DNA from: Diprion similis | Lineage: Eukaryota > Arthropoda > Insecta > Hymenoptera > Diprionidae | Assembly (NCBI RefSeq): GCF_021155765.1 | Contig: NC_060106.1 | Location: forward strand, 15,340,031 to 15,404,030 | DNA length: 64,000 nt | Direction of reading: 5' to 3' | In this document: piece by piece, positions 25,701 to 37,800 of the stretch | How the letters are laid out: the number at the start of each line of letters is the position of its first letter | Position numbering within the stretch: position 1 is the stretch's first letter | Program-made: the position numbers and the translations under genes | The notes under the pieces: model-generated | Told to the model about the DNA's origin: nothing | The model's database searches: none | Seen by the model: the letters and a program-made list of their open reading frames with translations, nothing else

Positions 25701-27065
25701 GATGTCAGGATTTTTACACGATCTCGACACTCTGGGGTTATTGATTGATTCATTTCGTTCTAACTTTCACTTCTTATTGATGGCCAATTTCTGGCCTGCT
25801 CGATAAGTGAATCCATATCCCGTTATCGCACTTGCCACTTTATTAACATGAGCATACGCGCAAATGGGGCAGAGTTGATACAAGTAATTAGGTAACTGAC
25901 TTATACTGTCCGCCAGTTCTTTCCTACCGCCTAATCACTAGACAAGTGTAAATAAATGGCAGATATCCTTGACGATGACAGGAGTCAAACATCGTCAAGG
26001 AGAAATTTTATAATTCTATCATAAGATCCATCACTGATGAGAAACAGGAAAGAAGAATCTCTTGTCAGCCGACGAGTGAAGAGGCTCGCCATTACCATTT
26101 TCGAAAAAATTGTTTTCATGCGCAGACTTTGCACATCGGATCGTAGTCTGGACACTAAAATGACTGATTTCAAAATGGGAATTGCGGTCCACCGTTTGCA
26201 ATCGTGATGTGCGGATTTTATCACATTGTTTTACAGATTAGTGATCCAAAGTACATCGAAGGAAAAACCGGATTTCTGGTATAGAAAAATGTTTGAAAAA
26301 AAAATCGCATTAGAAGAACGATCTTCGCTTTGGATCCGTGAGCTCCAGCCGAGGATCTAAGTACGCATGTACAAAATGAACGTCTCTGATTGTGAGTAGA
26401 ACCACCCGAGTGAAAGTTTGGTAAACAGAGCCAAGGCCCACCTGTAGCATCGTCTTAAACGTTGATATTACACAAAAACTCCTAATTGCGCTTAACATCT
26501 CGTGTGACTGATTCCCGATTGGAAACACAGACGGAATAACGCGGCTAAATCTATCAGCCTTATACCATTCTATTCTTTTTTTTCTCCGACTTGTACTTCC
26601 GGTTGAACAACGCTGTTGACGTGACTTGGAACCTTTTTTCGTTTACTTCGTTAACCATTCTTGATATTATTTTTTTTTTTTCCCCTCTCCTCACTGATTA
26701 GGAAAACATAAATCTTGACCTAGATTCCAGCAGCTACCATCTATCGCTACTCGTTCTATTCGTACGCGGAGTTCGATGCTAATTAAAAGGACAAACACCC
26801 GATGGCGATAGTTGCATAAGTAGCGTAACAAGATTCGTCTCCCAGTAGCAAAGGAGTATCGAAAATTTTAAACTGCTCGAGTAACTTCTGTTTTAGAAAT
26901 ACGAGAATTTTTATTTTCTGCAAGATCTGAGGCTCATCACTAACAGTTGACCCCTGAACGCTTAAAGATGATTAAATCTTAAAGAAAGGAAGGCGAGGTA
27001 AGCACAGTTCTTATAACGATCAGATCAATATTCGTAGAAACATATTTTTGGTAGAAAAAAAACCT
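22790..27065. other. Intergenic, first to second cuticle gene
   Basis: About 4.3 kb of AT-rich sequence. Short ORFs on both strands (23436-23657, 25005-25271, 25496-25753 and others) show no RR domain, signal peptide pattern or other recognised motif. I see no supported gene. Confidence 0.5.
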
Positions 27066-27071
27066 TTTATT
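27066..27071 (-). terminator. Polyadenylation signal, second cuticle gene
   Basis: TTTATT on the + strand gives AATAAA on the - strand about 180 bases past the stop codon at 27252. Confidence 0.45.
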
Positions 27072-27142
27072 ACTTTAAAATTAGTGAAACCAGTTGGTAG
27101 GTATATTATTAGTACATGGCACGTACAGAATAACGTCTAAAA

Positions 27143-27173
27143 TAAGAAAAAAGAAAGAAAAAAAAAAAAAAAA
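27143..27173. repeat. A-rich tract
   Basis: A run of A with scattered G, ending in a poly-A stretch, within the 3' flank of the second cuticle gene. Confidence 0.75.
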
Positions 27174-27251
27174 GCAATCATGAACTTAGATGTTACTGAA
27201 GTAAATCCACTGAATGATTTCCTGCCCAGGCGACGCCTCACTCCTCACTCC

Positions 27252-27794
27252 TCACTCCTCACCCTGAACCGTGGTGCTGTCGGGATGAGTCTTGGCCCAT
27301 TCGATGGCTCTCGCGATGGGCAGAGGAACCGGCGGGGTTGTCGGGAGGAAGTCACCCTCGGGCTGGTATCCGTTTTCGTCAGCGACGTAGGTGAACGTTT
27401 TGGTGGAGCCGTCGGCGTCGACCCAGGAAACGGAGCCACGTACAACCGTGACTTCGCTCCCGTCGGCGATCTTCTTTATCATGCCTTCAACTTGTTCCGA
27501 GATCCCGTTGGCTGTTTTGAACTCGGACTTGAAGCTGCCGTCGGGCTCGATGGACTGGGATTGGCTCAGAATGGCGATCGGAGTCGCCGTCGGGTCGGCG
27601 TTTTCGGCGACGGCGACCGCCGTTATGGCGAAAATTGTGAAAAGCTGTGGAAAAGGGGAAACAGGTATTGATTTACACTTGAGGTGAAGTTATGTTGCGA
27701 ATTTCTTTGAAATCACTTGTAAATTTTAGTGTGTGAAAAAAACTTTGCGAAATTGATATTTTTGCACTTTTTTTCTACTCACGATGGTGTTCAT
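27252..27794 (-). CDS. RR-1 cuticular protein (CPR family)
   Basis: Two exons: 27783-27794 (MNTI, donor GTGAGT) and 27252-27644, giving 134 aa. The signal peptide (about residues 1-17, ending AVAVA) is split by the phase-0 intron. The RR-1 domain starts at EPDGSFKSEFKTANGIS (about residue 37) and continues through RGSVSWVDADG and FTYVADENGYQPEG to about residue 107. The tail has AIEWAKTHP and ends QGEE. The core is close to consensus except that Trp replaces Tyr in SVSW. The intron is only 138 bp. The stop codon is followed by a run of GGAGTGA-type repeats that gives several more in-frame stops. Confidence 0.87.
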
Positions 27795-27870
27795 GCTGCT
27801 GGTGTTCACTCGATGAGTTACTCGGGTACTTGGTTATTGACGTGTTGCTTGAAACCACCAAGACAGGGCC

Positions 27871-27879
27871 TCATATAAG
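27871..27879 (-). promoter_or_regulatory. TATA-like element, second cuticle gene
   Basis: The - strand reads CTTATATGA about 80 bases upstream of the start codon. It is less perfect than the other boxes of the cluster but at the same spacing. Confidence 0.45.
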
Positions 27880-27894
27880 GCAACCCCCACCAAA

Positions 27895-28770
27895 ATGTGC
27901 GGCTCCCTAATTCCTCTAATGCTTGTGATAATTAGCATTGCCCCATTCTTGAGTGTCGGAATACCCCAACACTGGTGCATTTACTCCGAAGCACGGTGTC
28001 CGATAACCTTGCCTACGAGGATCTTTCCAAGGAATTTTATATTCCGACTTATTATCAATACTTGTGTACCATTCCGTACCGCGGATATCGTCTGGCATTG
28101 CTCAAGTTTCAATCGGGCAATGCGACGCTTTTATCTCCTTCAATTCACTTCATTACACAACGTTGTTTTACCTTTTTTCTGTTAATTTAATCACATATCA
28201 AGATTATACATGCGATGGCATCGAGTTACATTTTACACAACTTTGACAGAAAATCTTTGCCTCCTGTATCGGATTTCGATAAAAGTTATCGGTTGTTTAG
28301 GCTTGAGCATCTATCTTTATCTAACTTATTTCATTACTGCTTTAAATAAATATTTTAAGTTACGCGCGCGAAAAGGCTCTCAGATAACAAAACAGCCAAC
28401 AAATATCAGAGTAGGTACTGCGTACGTACATTGTTATAGAAATACATTCATTTATGGGATGGCAGTAACACATTTTTTGCGGCGGTGTATTGAACTGATG
28501 CAGTGGGAATTAAACAATCGAAACTGTACTGGATTTAAAAAAATACAAATTACTCTTAATGTAATATGTAAAAAGAAATTTCGTGGTACCTATGATTTTC
28601 CATTTATATTAGTAAGGAGGCGTAGAAAATTGTTCGAAAATAATAGCATATCCGTTCAATTTAACGATCGACCACTTAAGAAAATCATCATCAAATTTAT
28701 TCACATTACCTGCTACACTATAAAATCTGTAAACTATCAATGGACAAGGTCATCCACCCCATATTTATAA
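27895..28770 (+). other. Two consecutive same-frame ORFs, unrecognised
   Basis: ORFs of 96 aa (27895-28185) and 186 aa (28210-28770) lie in the same frame, separated by one stop codon. The second is the longest frame in the window that is not on or opposite a recognised gene. It is rich in Lys, Ile, Phe and Arg, as expected from AT-rich DNA. No domain, signal peptide or homology was recognised. It may be a chance frame, a decayed mobile-element ORF, or an exon of something else. Confidence 0.2.
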
Positions 28771-30735
28771 ACCAGCAATCACTTATCTATCCTAATGAGG
28801 TGCAAGTGATTTATAAAAAACCAAATTAGATGAGAATTTGAAGGCTTATGTAAAACTGACTTCAGAGTTTTGGATTTCATATCTCATCACAATTTCGATA
28901 CACATCGTGAATTAAAGCATCGTACTTCCATCCAAGTGGTCGAGAAAAGTTGTATTGCTTAATCGGTGATCAAATATTCGGGTACACTTCTAATTCCATC
29001 AAAATCATTTGAAACGCAATGTCGATTTAACTGCTAAGGTATGAAACAGTCAAGGAAAAAAAAACGGAAAAACTTTATCCAACACACGGCTTTGAAACTA
29101 AAAGTCATTGAACGTTCATTACACGTGGATCTATTCAATTAGCACAGTTCTTTACTGGGTCCTGCGACTAGCCTGAGATTACGAACTTTGGAGCTTAGTG
29201 TTGCATTGGGAGTTGATTTAGTGATTCCATCTCGTGGTTCGTTTCAGTTTCAGACATGTAAAAAAAAAAGTAACAGCTGCTAACTAAGTTTTGGACTATC
29301 GTTTTCCACGTGGCATCGAACGAGTAGTTTACCATTAAAATTACGTGTTACACTTCTAAAAGATTTCTCGAGAAGAGACCTGGAAAGAAAATGATTACGA
29401 AAAGGAAATTATACGTTCTCGGCTCCTTTTACCTTCCCGATAAATAATTCGCGCAGATTTTGGAAAGACCCTGCAGTAGCAGACGTAGAATTCCGAAAGA
29501 TCTCCGGGTTCGGATTCAACCTCGTCACGAGCCGGCATCTCGACTGCGAAATCTACTCACGTTTCAATATTCGCATGTCCGTACATTGTGCGAATGTGTA
29601 AGCCGTCTGCGATTCCGTATTTTATGCGGGAACAGCTGGTAATTGATATCGCTTTTATTCGGGCCTGCAAACATACGCGGCCGTGAGTTGCAGTAATGAA
29701 TATCGCCAAGGACTCTAGACGAAATTAATTCCTTGCATATGCCTAAGTATTCGCATTTCCATACAGAAGGATACGCGGATCTACTCGTTGAATTTTGGCA
29801 TCTCAGGCGATGCGAGCATTATTCGCGACGTGCGTTAGCATCGACTAAAATTAATAATCTTCGCCCCATCTTGTTTTTCACACTTACGAGTGTACATTCC
29901 ACGGACGAGTGGGTAGAAATGAGAAAAATGGTGGCACCGTGCCAGACAACCTCCTCGGGCAGTGGTAAGAGAATCGTTGATCCTCGTGACACAGATTTAC
30001 GGATAACTTTCAATCTCTCATCGAGAAGAGAGTGAATACGCGTTCGAAATTTCGTCACGAATAGCATACGAAAACTATGAAACTAAACAATAACACGTAA
30101 CACGAGTAGAGCAATAATGACGGATTACATCACTGCGTACACAAATTGTTACGACCCATGTTTCAGACCGAAACGTTAACTGCGATCATTGAAATTCCTA
30201 AGTGTCTTGAAAATTGAAAAATGGGAAATGTGCCAAGTTGGTAAAAAATTTCTCATCGTTGTACGATAAAATGCTGAAAATCATCCGAAGTACCGAAAGC
30301 TTCAAGCGTAAAGGTAAAAAACGGAGAAAACAACAATTGCCGTAAAGCAAATGCCTATTATTATTCATTGCTACTTAACCTGTTTTTTACCCCGAATACG
30401 CAGCGCCCTGTTCATCTCGCCTTAAGCAAGACGTGTCAACATCATGCCAACCCAACGACGAGTTGCACAACGCAAACGTTCTACTCGGATACTGCAACTT
30501 CCGATCCTCGAACAATAAGGAATTTGCATTCGTAAATCTGCGAGAAATTCACGCTCGGTGCAGGCGTGTGCAGATAATAAGCTACCGGTGAGCAGACAAT
30601 TGGACGACGAGGATTCAAGGCTCCGTTCTGAGCTCAAACAGTCGCACGCAATTTCGCTGTACTAATTTGGATACTGGTAAGGTTACTTGAGCGAATTTCC
30701 TCTGTTATATACTGTTAATCAATAGCGTGCGAAAC
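28771..30735. other. Intergenic, second to third cuticle gene
   Basis: About 2 kb with no supported gene. ORFs near 29.5 and 29.8-30.0 kb have no recognised motif. Confidence 0.5.
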
Positions 30736-30741
30736 TTTATT
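30736..30741 (-). terminator. Polyadenylation signal, third cuticle gene
   Basis: TTTATT on the + strand gives AATAAA on the - strand about 120 bases beyond the stop codon at 30859. Confidence 0.5.
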
Positions 30742-30858
30742 CAAGTGAAAAAGGTGATTAATATACAGAAGTGGCTTCGCAGAAGCCAGAACGTTAAGAC
30801 TGTCAGAGATGTTTGGAGAGTAAACTGTTGGCCAGAGTGAGGACGGAGCGTAGAACCT

Positions 30859-31525
30859 CTACAGTTTCTTCTCAACCTCCTCGACGTCTTCTTCGGGATG
30901 GGCAGCGGACCATTCCAAGGACTTCAAGATGTAGGCTGGAGTCTCTGGGCCGACGGGAAGATGACTCCCCGAAGGATGGAAGCCGTTCTCATCGGCGGTG
31001 TAGATCGTCTCGATGATGGTTCCGTCGGGGGAAGGATACGAGATGGAACCCTTGACCACCTGGATAATTTCACCCTCCTCCAAAGTCTTCAAGCTGCTTT
31101 CCTCCGATACGGAAATCCCGTTCGCTGTTTGGTACTTGTTGACGAAAGTTCCGTCCGGATTGACTTCGGCCTCTTGACTAATGATGGCAATCGGCTCCTT
31201 GGGGTCAACTGCAGGGGATGATCTTTGCGCTGCGGACCCAGGGGAGGCTGGTTCAGGAACTGGAGCGGCAGCTGGGTCGGCAGCTGGAGCAGCAGAGATG
31301 CTGGCCACGAGGGCGAAGAAGACGAGGACCTGAATGGGGGTAGAATGTGATTTATTTTAGTGGTAAATTGCTTCGAAACGTGCGGAAATTCATTGAAGAT
31401 AATGTAAGACAGTCGAGGAGGCACAAGAGGATGGATTGATGGTGCCTGATGAGGACTGAATGAAGACTAATTGATGATGTTGAAATAAAAATGTTGGAAG
31501 AAGGACTTACTGCACGTGTGTTCAT
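30859..31525 (-). CDS. RR-1 cuticular protein with Ala/Pro-rich N-terminus
   Basis: Two exons: 31511-31525 (MNTRA, donor GTAAGT) and 30859-31329, giving 161 aa, the longest certain member of the cluster. After the signal peptide (about residues 1-18) comes an Ala/Pro-rich stretch (about 19-45) that the other copies lack. The RR-1 domain follows: NPDGTFVNKYQTANGIS (about 62-78), KGSISYPSPDG, and IYTADENGFHPSG up to LPVGP (about residue 133). The C-terminus is acidic with lysines (EEDVEEVEKKL). The low-complexity spacer may add an extended segment outside the chitin-binding domain; that is inference. The intron is 181 bp. Confidence 0.88.
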
Positions 31526-31574
31526 GGCTGATTGCTGGTAGGACAATTACTGCCTTTTGACGATACTCTCGCAG

Positions 31575-31582
31575 TATTTATA
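31575..31582 (-). promoter_or_regulatory. TATA box, third cuticle gene
   Basis: The - strand reads TATAAATA 50 bases upstream of the MNTRA start codon, inside a short GCAGTA..TACTGC palindrome. Confidence 0.7.
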
Positions 31583-34500
31583 CTGCAAATTCGACACCCC
31601 ACCAATCCTGCTGGTAAGATTTGTAATCAGGTATTCTCCATTGCTAGTTTACCAATTGCTCTGTCGCGAACACCTCGTCTCTAAACCAATACAGAACTCA
31701 GAATTAATTTTTGAAGCAAATACGATGATAGACACATAATTCTCGTGACAAAACGATGCATAAGTCAGGCGATAGTGTACCGTATATAATGTATGCTAAA
31801 CTAACAAACGATTTCGGCGAAGTCGCTGTGTCGATAATAAACTTCATGACTTTCGATCTTCATTAGTATTCTCTTAGCTTGTTTGTGGATGTCAAGTAAC
31901 TTTTGAGGGTACCTTGAGCATGGCCTCCGAATTTATATGCAGCCGAGGGATAAGGAAGAATTTGCCCCCAGCACTTACTTATCCTACAAACAAACGAATA
32001 ATGCATTTTGATAATGCACATTCAAGTCGACGGACCACCTGGTGTGAAAAATTTTTAAATGCATGACTGACCAGACAGTTCTGGTTAGAAAATTTAGTAA
32101 CTTCGATCTTTTCAGTTGTCATCTTTTCACTTGCAGACAGATATCAGCTGCTGACGTATCGTTACAGATTACACTGTTCACAGGGCCAACGCAATGTTTT
32201 ATCTGAAACCAATATTCGTAGATGAAATAGATTGAAAGTTCTCCAATTAGATCCTGCACCAGGACGAACAGGCGATATGAATGAGTGACTTGAAGCGACT
32301 TTGAAGTGAAGTTGGTGACTGAGAACCATAGAGCAGTAATGTGAGTCAAAAAAAGTAACCTCGTGAAATCAACTTCGTTCTTTGAATCCGTAATTTGTAT
32401 TCCGACAAAGAACACGAAGTCTGGCCTCAGCTGCACCCGTGATGATCTAATCTTATGCACACGCGATGTATTATGCACGTATGCAACGTATCCCAATATT
32501 GCGGTCACATAAGCAAAAAAAAAAAAAAAAAAATTCGTAGGTACCTGCTAATTCAGGGTGAAGAAGAGGCCAAATATAAATAACACTTCAACCTAAGTTT
32601 ACAGAGGTTTCAAAACCGGAGAATATTGGCGAGTCGTATTTGATTCTAAGCATAAAGCAAATCAACGTAACAAAGATTCTATAGCTTAAATGTTTCCAGC
32701 AATTGGTTAATTACAATTGTTAATGAAATAAAGGATGCATAGCGTTATTTGGTTCAGGGTTCGAGGGATGCAAGGTACACGGTAAATTTTCTGAAAATCC
32801 ACAAATTTTTCACAGTATATAAAATTCAAATGCATCCAAAATAACCGAAAGTCTATTTAGGGGTTCGGTTGAAATTTTTTGAAACAAACAACAACTCTTG
32901 AGATAGATTAAATTAAATTAGATGCGTCGCTGTAAATTGACGCATCGACTTTAAACAATGAATACTGCAATTTTTTTATATACTGTCCCTGTGATTTGTT
33001 GGCCAACGCGAATTTGGTTATCGAGCAAGTCGCCCGCGACGATCAGCAATTTTTCATTGAACATGCACGAAGAATTGGCAAATTGAAAATTCATGATTTC
33101 GCCAGAGTTTAACGCAGTTCGCGTATAATCGATGCTTGAGATCTTACCGAGCTCTACAACATTGTAGCATAAATAGCAAATCCGTGGACATGTCATTAGT
33201 CAAGCAAATATTAAACATTATCATATTCGTGTACTTCAATCAACCGCTTACCAGAGCGTGTAGTCTTATTTTTAGTTGATATAATAGGATAATAATATTG
33301 ACAACCTGAAAAAACCACACGAGAAAAAGTGTGTAAATTAAAAAAAATTACAACCACGTCGCCACGGATATTGAATAACTTGCCTCATTTGCGGTACCAC
33401 TTTTTTGGCGACCTTGTGTACCTGTGGCATTTTACGATGAGTAGGTCACTTGTGATATCTCGTGAATGGCATTGCTGAATCATCTTGCACTTTGTGAAGA
33501 GACCGTTCATTGTGGCTAGGCTTCGATTTTTGCCCAAATCTCACGAATACCAATTGGAGCCGATAATTTTGAAAAATTTTATCATTTGAAAAAGTAATAA
33601 CATGCAAACGAAAGTGTTCGTTCTTGACATGTACCAGTTACGGTCAGAATTATTATTAGTCAATTAAAAATTCGAAATTACATTTTTATTCTTAATTACA
33701 GCAACGTAAAGTATCTGATTGCAGAATACAAGAATAATTTCTGGTCTAATTCTTTCTAATTATAAATACTTATGTAATATGTAATTCATTTCTTTCTGAT
33801 TAGAAAGTACAACATATAATTTGTATTTTTTCTATTCCACTTACGAATCACACATGTACATTATAACTTCAATGTAATTAATTACGAATTGTAATTAATC
33901 AGTGCCCAACACTGCTTGATACCGCCTCTACTTTCCAATATCTCATCAATAGGCGAAGAAAATCTTGACTAGCTGTAAACAGACGTAACTTTCACGGTTA
34001 TGCGGGATAGGAATTGTATAACCTCCGTCAGATCTGGATCAATGTTAAACAGTAGTTCACCTAGTCTTGAAAGCGAACTGTCTCAAGGTCTGAGCGAGCT
34101 CTGCCATTTCCAGGCAAGATTGCAAGTAGTACACTAATACCGTTACAAATCCATGTTGAATGGGATGTGTGTAGGTACATATTGTGGAGGCATGGGCAGA
34201 ACTGCTAATACCAACGAGGAAAGGCAACGGCCGAGAGACAACGCTGTGAGGTGAATGTACCGCGCATTGCGCAACGAAGCCAACCGCGTGTCGGTGAACT
34301 AGACCAGACTGCCTGCCTCTCGAGAGTTAATCATCTGCGGATCACCTGCATGTCAACTAGAAAAGCCAATTGTCGATAGGTAAAGTTTATCTCAATTTTA
34401 CCTCACATTAAAAAAATTCAATTTCATAGTCTTAATATCAGAGATATAATCGTTCGATGGGATAATTTATGCGCAGACTTGACTGCACAGTCAACCCACC

Positions 34501-34692
34501 CTGTCAATTTTTTATAATTCTTAATTCTCATGCTTGAAATCATCGAAGAGTGAGCTGGTGAAGAATTTCGATGGTATACGCATTGAACGCTGTAAGTGAA
34601 GGGCAATTTCGCATGATCAAAGAGAATTTCACAAGACCAAAATTGTTAAAGGGCTATATTAAATATCGAGTAGAAACTTTTAGCCGATGCAA
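31583..34692. other. Intergenic, third cuticle gene to 34.7 kb
   Basis: About 3.1 kb, with a poly-A run at 32514-32533 and an AT-rich tract at about 33.65-33.90 kb containing many TAATTA words. A 129-aa - strand ORF at 32119-32508 has no recognised motif. I see no supported gene. Confidence 0.5.
32514..32533. repeat. Poly-A tract
   Basis: About 20 consecutive A residues in intergenic DNA. No retroelement body was recognised next to it. Confidence 0.8.
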
Positions 34693-34851
34693 ATGAACAC
34701 GTTCGTCTGCTATTTTTCTATCATCATAGCCTGCAGTAAATTGTCGGCTATTACACAGCCTCTTGTGTTTAAGGTGATGGGCTTATTCGATAATAGAGTT
34801 ATGCGCTTGGCAAATGAAAGCGTCTCGCATGGTACACGGTACTTGGACTAA
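34693..34851 (+). other. Small ORF with signal-peptide-like start, possible cuticle relic
   Basis: A 52-aa frame begins MNTFVCYFSIIIACSKLSA, which resembles the opening of the intronless cuticle protein at 45002 (MNTFVIALFALIAGASA). The rest (ITQPLVFKVMG and on to RYLD) has no RR motif. The sequence shows an N-terminal hydrophobic segment and no close TATA box. It could be a decayed cuticle gene, a small secreted peptide, or coincidence. Confidence 0.25.
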
Positions 34852-37800
34852 TGAATCTGAGAACCCATGACGTCATTGGCTGAATGAAGTACCAGCTCCA
34901 TGGAATTCTGGGTCAAAGTAACGAACCCTGTTGTGCAGCATACCTACACTGATGATTCTCTCGAATTGCTCCGCTTATTGTAGGATCGTGCACAGCAAAA
35001 GGATCAGGATGAATGGAGTCTACGCGGAAGGGCAGAGAGCTGGAGGAGAAGAAGAGAACAATGGGCAGACTCGCGTTCGTATGGGACGACGGTGGCATTT
35101 GTTTTACACCGCGTATATACATCCTCGAAACTCGTTGACTAACCTTTCACGAACGTCTCTAACGCGACGTGCCATTATCTCTGGGTACCTGCCTCGAATT
35201 TTCCGAAGTCTTCACACCTCCCTGCGAAAATAGTTGAAACAACTTTTCCCCTGATTACTGCATCCTAACTCTTCATCGCACGAAGCTTTTACCGCTTACG
35301 GAGATGATAAATATTTCATAAAAGTGCCGTTGGGCTTGCGAAAATATTCCAAATTGCAGTTTTACTAGGGAATCATAAGTGTTCGAGAAGGATTGCAAAA
35401 GATTTTTGGGAACGTGCGAGAATTCGGATGTCAAATTTGCTTCGCTGCTGGAGAATACTGTCAATGTTTGTTCGTACCGCCTACTGGGGGACATTTTTTA
35501 TTATGCAATCACTGAAGGCGTGTAACGTGCGCGGAATTGGGACGCGAATTTGCAAGTTTGATGCACCTCGACAAGGCTTTCGCTGCTTCGTTATATTTCT
35601 GCCGTAGGGTGTGATCCACTCCGACGGAAATACCAAGTTTTTGCATCGTCACTGGGTGAACATCACAGAGGAAAATTGCGTCAGTCATCCGACGCAGAAT
35701 CCCTGGAGACAATGCCTTGTCGGTGACCTTCGATCACGCATCGATATGAACATTTCGCTCTCGTGTCGCAATTGTGTGAACCCGATTCCAAATCGAATGA
35801 AATATTTAGAAGCATTCCGTGTGTTTCTGCAACTTTCGCAAACAAAATCCAGGCTACACAGGCATTTTGCATAAGTAGCGAGAAAATTTTCCACTCACAC
35901 GTGACCATCGAAAGCTAGAAATATATTCTGTTACTTCGTTACTCGTTAGTGATTATGGTTAAAGAACCACGAGGGACCAATGGTCCGTAAGTACCTACAC
36001 TTTTTTGTTACGTCACATGTACGTGGGATGAATATTGGATGGATGTTCTAAAAATAAAGTATCTGTTGAAATTCTTGTAAAATAATATTTTTTTGAAAAC
36101 ATGCTTAATTGTTATAGAGTTGTGGCCAGCTGAACGGCTGCACGTACCGGTAATAAAATGACTGGTAAAACGGACCTCGAGCCATTATAATGTGTTTAAA
36201 ATTCAATTTCCAGTCAAGCGTATTGTCGTAAGCGGACAATGAACTACATGTGACTGTTGTACGCTGAATTAATTTTACAAGTGAACAGAGAGTTCGCGTA
36301 ATCTATAAATATTGCATAAACACAAAGCGAGAAAACTCTTCCTGAAACTGCAGTATCGAAATCCTAGTTTCCTTTGCGTATTTCAAATCAGCATTCAGAT
36401 TACGCAGCTTGCATAATATTGCAACAATGGTGGTAAGGAAATTTCTGTGGAATGTGACTACGACCGTAAAACGATTCAATCAGTAGAAGTTTTTGAACTT
36501 TGACCAATGTATTAAAGTACGCATAAATCTCAGACGGTAAGTAAATTCGCGAACGACGAATTTGAGGTCGAGAAATTCGATGTTTTTGGTAAACTTGCAC
36601 CCCTATTAAAACAGAAAAGACTTTTCCGAGTTCCCTAAGCACATAAAAATCTGGAACACATTTGAGCGCTCGAAACAGCAATTATCGTACTGTAACTTGA
36701 GCTGACTCTGAGGTTGCAGTCCATTAGTATACTTACCTACTTATACAATAATTGTTACGTACCTGTTATAGACTTAAATTTCTTTCGGTGTTGATAATTT
36801 CTTGAACTACGCTTCGGACAGACAATGACGTAAGTTATTTGCTTTTCCACTCGACTGTTCGGTACCACATGTCTGTGTATATGGTGAACAAATGTGCCCC
36901 GTGGAGATTTGTTTTAGTGCCGAAGGACATTCGTGTCCAGCGAAATACGTGGTACATCTATTGCGTGCGATTTTATTCTGAACTTAAGCCGACACGTGTC
37001 TTTTTGGCTACAGCTAGAAAATTTAATGTCAATCAATGCTAACGATGAGTTCCTTAATATTAGGATTTTCAAGAAAGACGGTGACTATGTACAACGTCGA
37101 ATAATTGACGAGTCAAATCGTAATGAAAATTGGAAATCAATGGGCAAACGCATCTATGTCAGCGTAATTTCATCCGTGCATTCCGCAACGACGACGCCCT
37201 GGAGCTGGTCGCGTATTTGCGAAGATGATTTCCCTCGCGGTAGAACGTGGCAACGAGTCGATTCAGCATCTGCCATTTACCTCTCGGAGTATAGACGCAT
37301 CCAGCGCATAAATTAACTCGACCACTTTAATTTTTATTTAAAATCGCTGATGATTTTTCCGTCGATGCTGCAGCCGCGACCTTATACAATCGTGTATAGA
37401 TGACGTATAATATTTCATAAAACCATCAAGAGGCGGATGTTAGTCATGCACGTCTTATACATGCAGGTTTAGAGTACAGGTGAAGTCGAAAGTTTTCTCG
37501 TTTCCGTTTCGGTGAAAGAAACCTTGAGGTGAAAGAATCGCCCACAGATTCAATTAATAACATCTGTAATTGACGATTATTACCGTACATAACTACGATG
37601 ATAAACATGAAAAATCACCATACGCGTTAGTTATTCACACTTCGTCTTCCATTGGTGGAGTTCGTTAAATTATACGGCCTCAAGATTTTTAGTTTTTTAT
37701 TCCTTCATTCTTTCTTTCTTTCTTTCTTACTGTGTTAAAGGGTATCGTAAGATAGATGTCGCAATAAAACACTTCAGTAATCTTGATTTATATCTGAACA

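Noticed and set aside
27180-27671. 163-aa + strand ORF opposite the second cuticle gene
   Set aside because: It mirrors the coding exon on the - strand and has no motif of its own.
29880-29900. Antisense ATGTACACT followed by a GTAAG donor, resembling an MYT mini exon
   Set aside because: No TATA box upstream and no RR exon downstream on the same strand.
33640-33905. AT-rich stretch with many TAATTA words and a near-palindrome
   Set aside because: I could not define ends or matching terminal repeats, so it is treated as low-complexity DNA.
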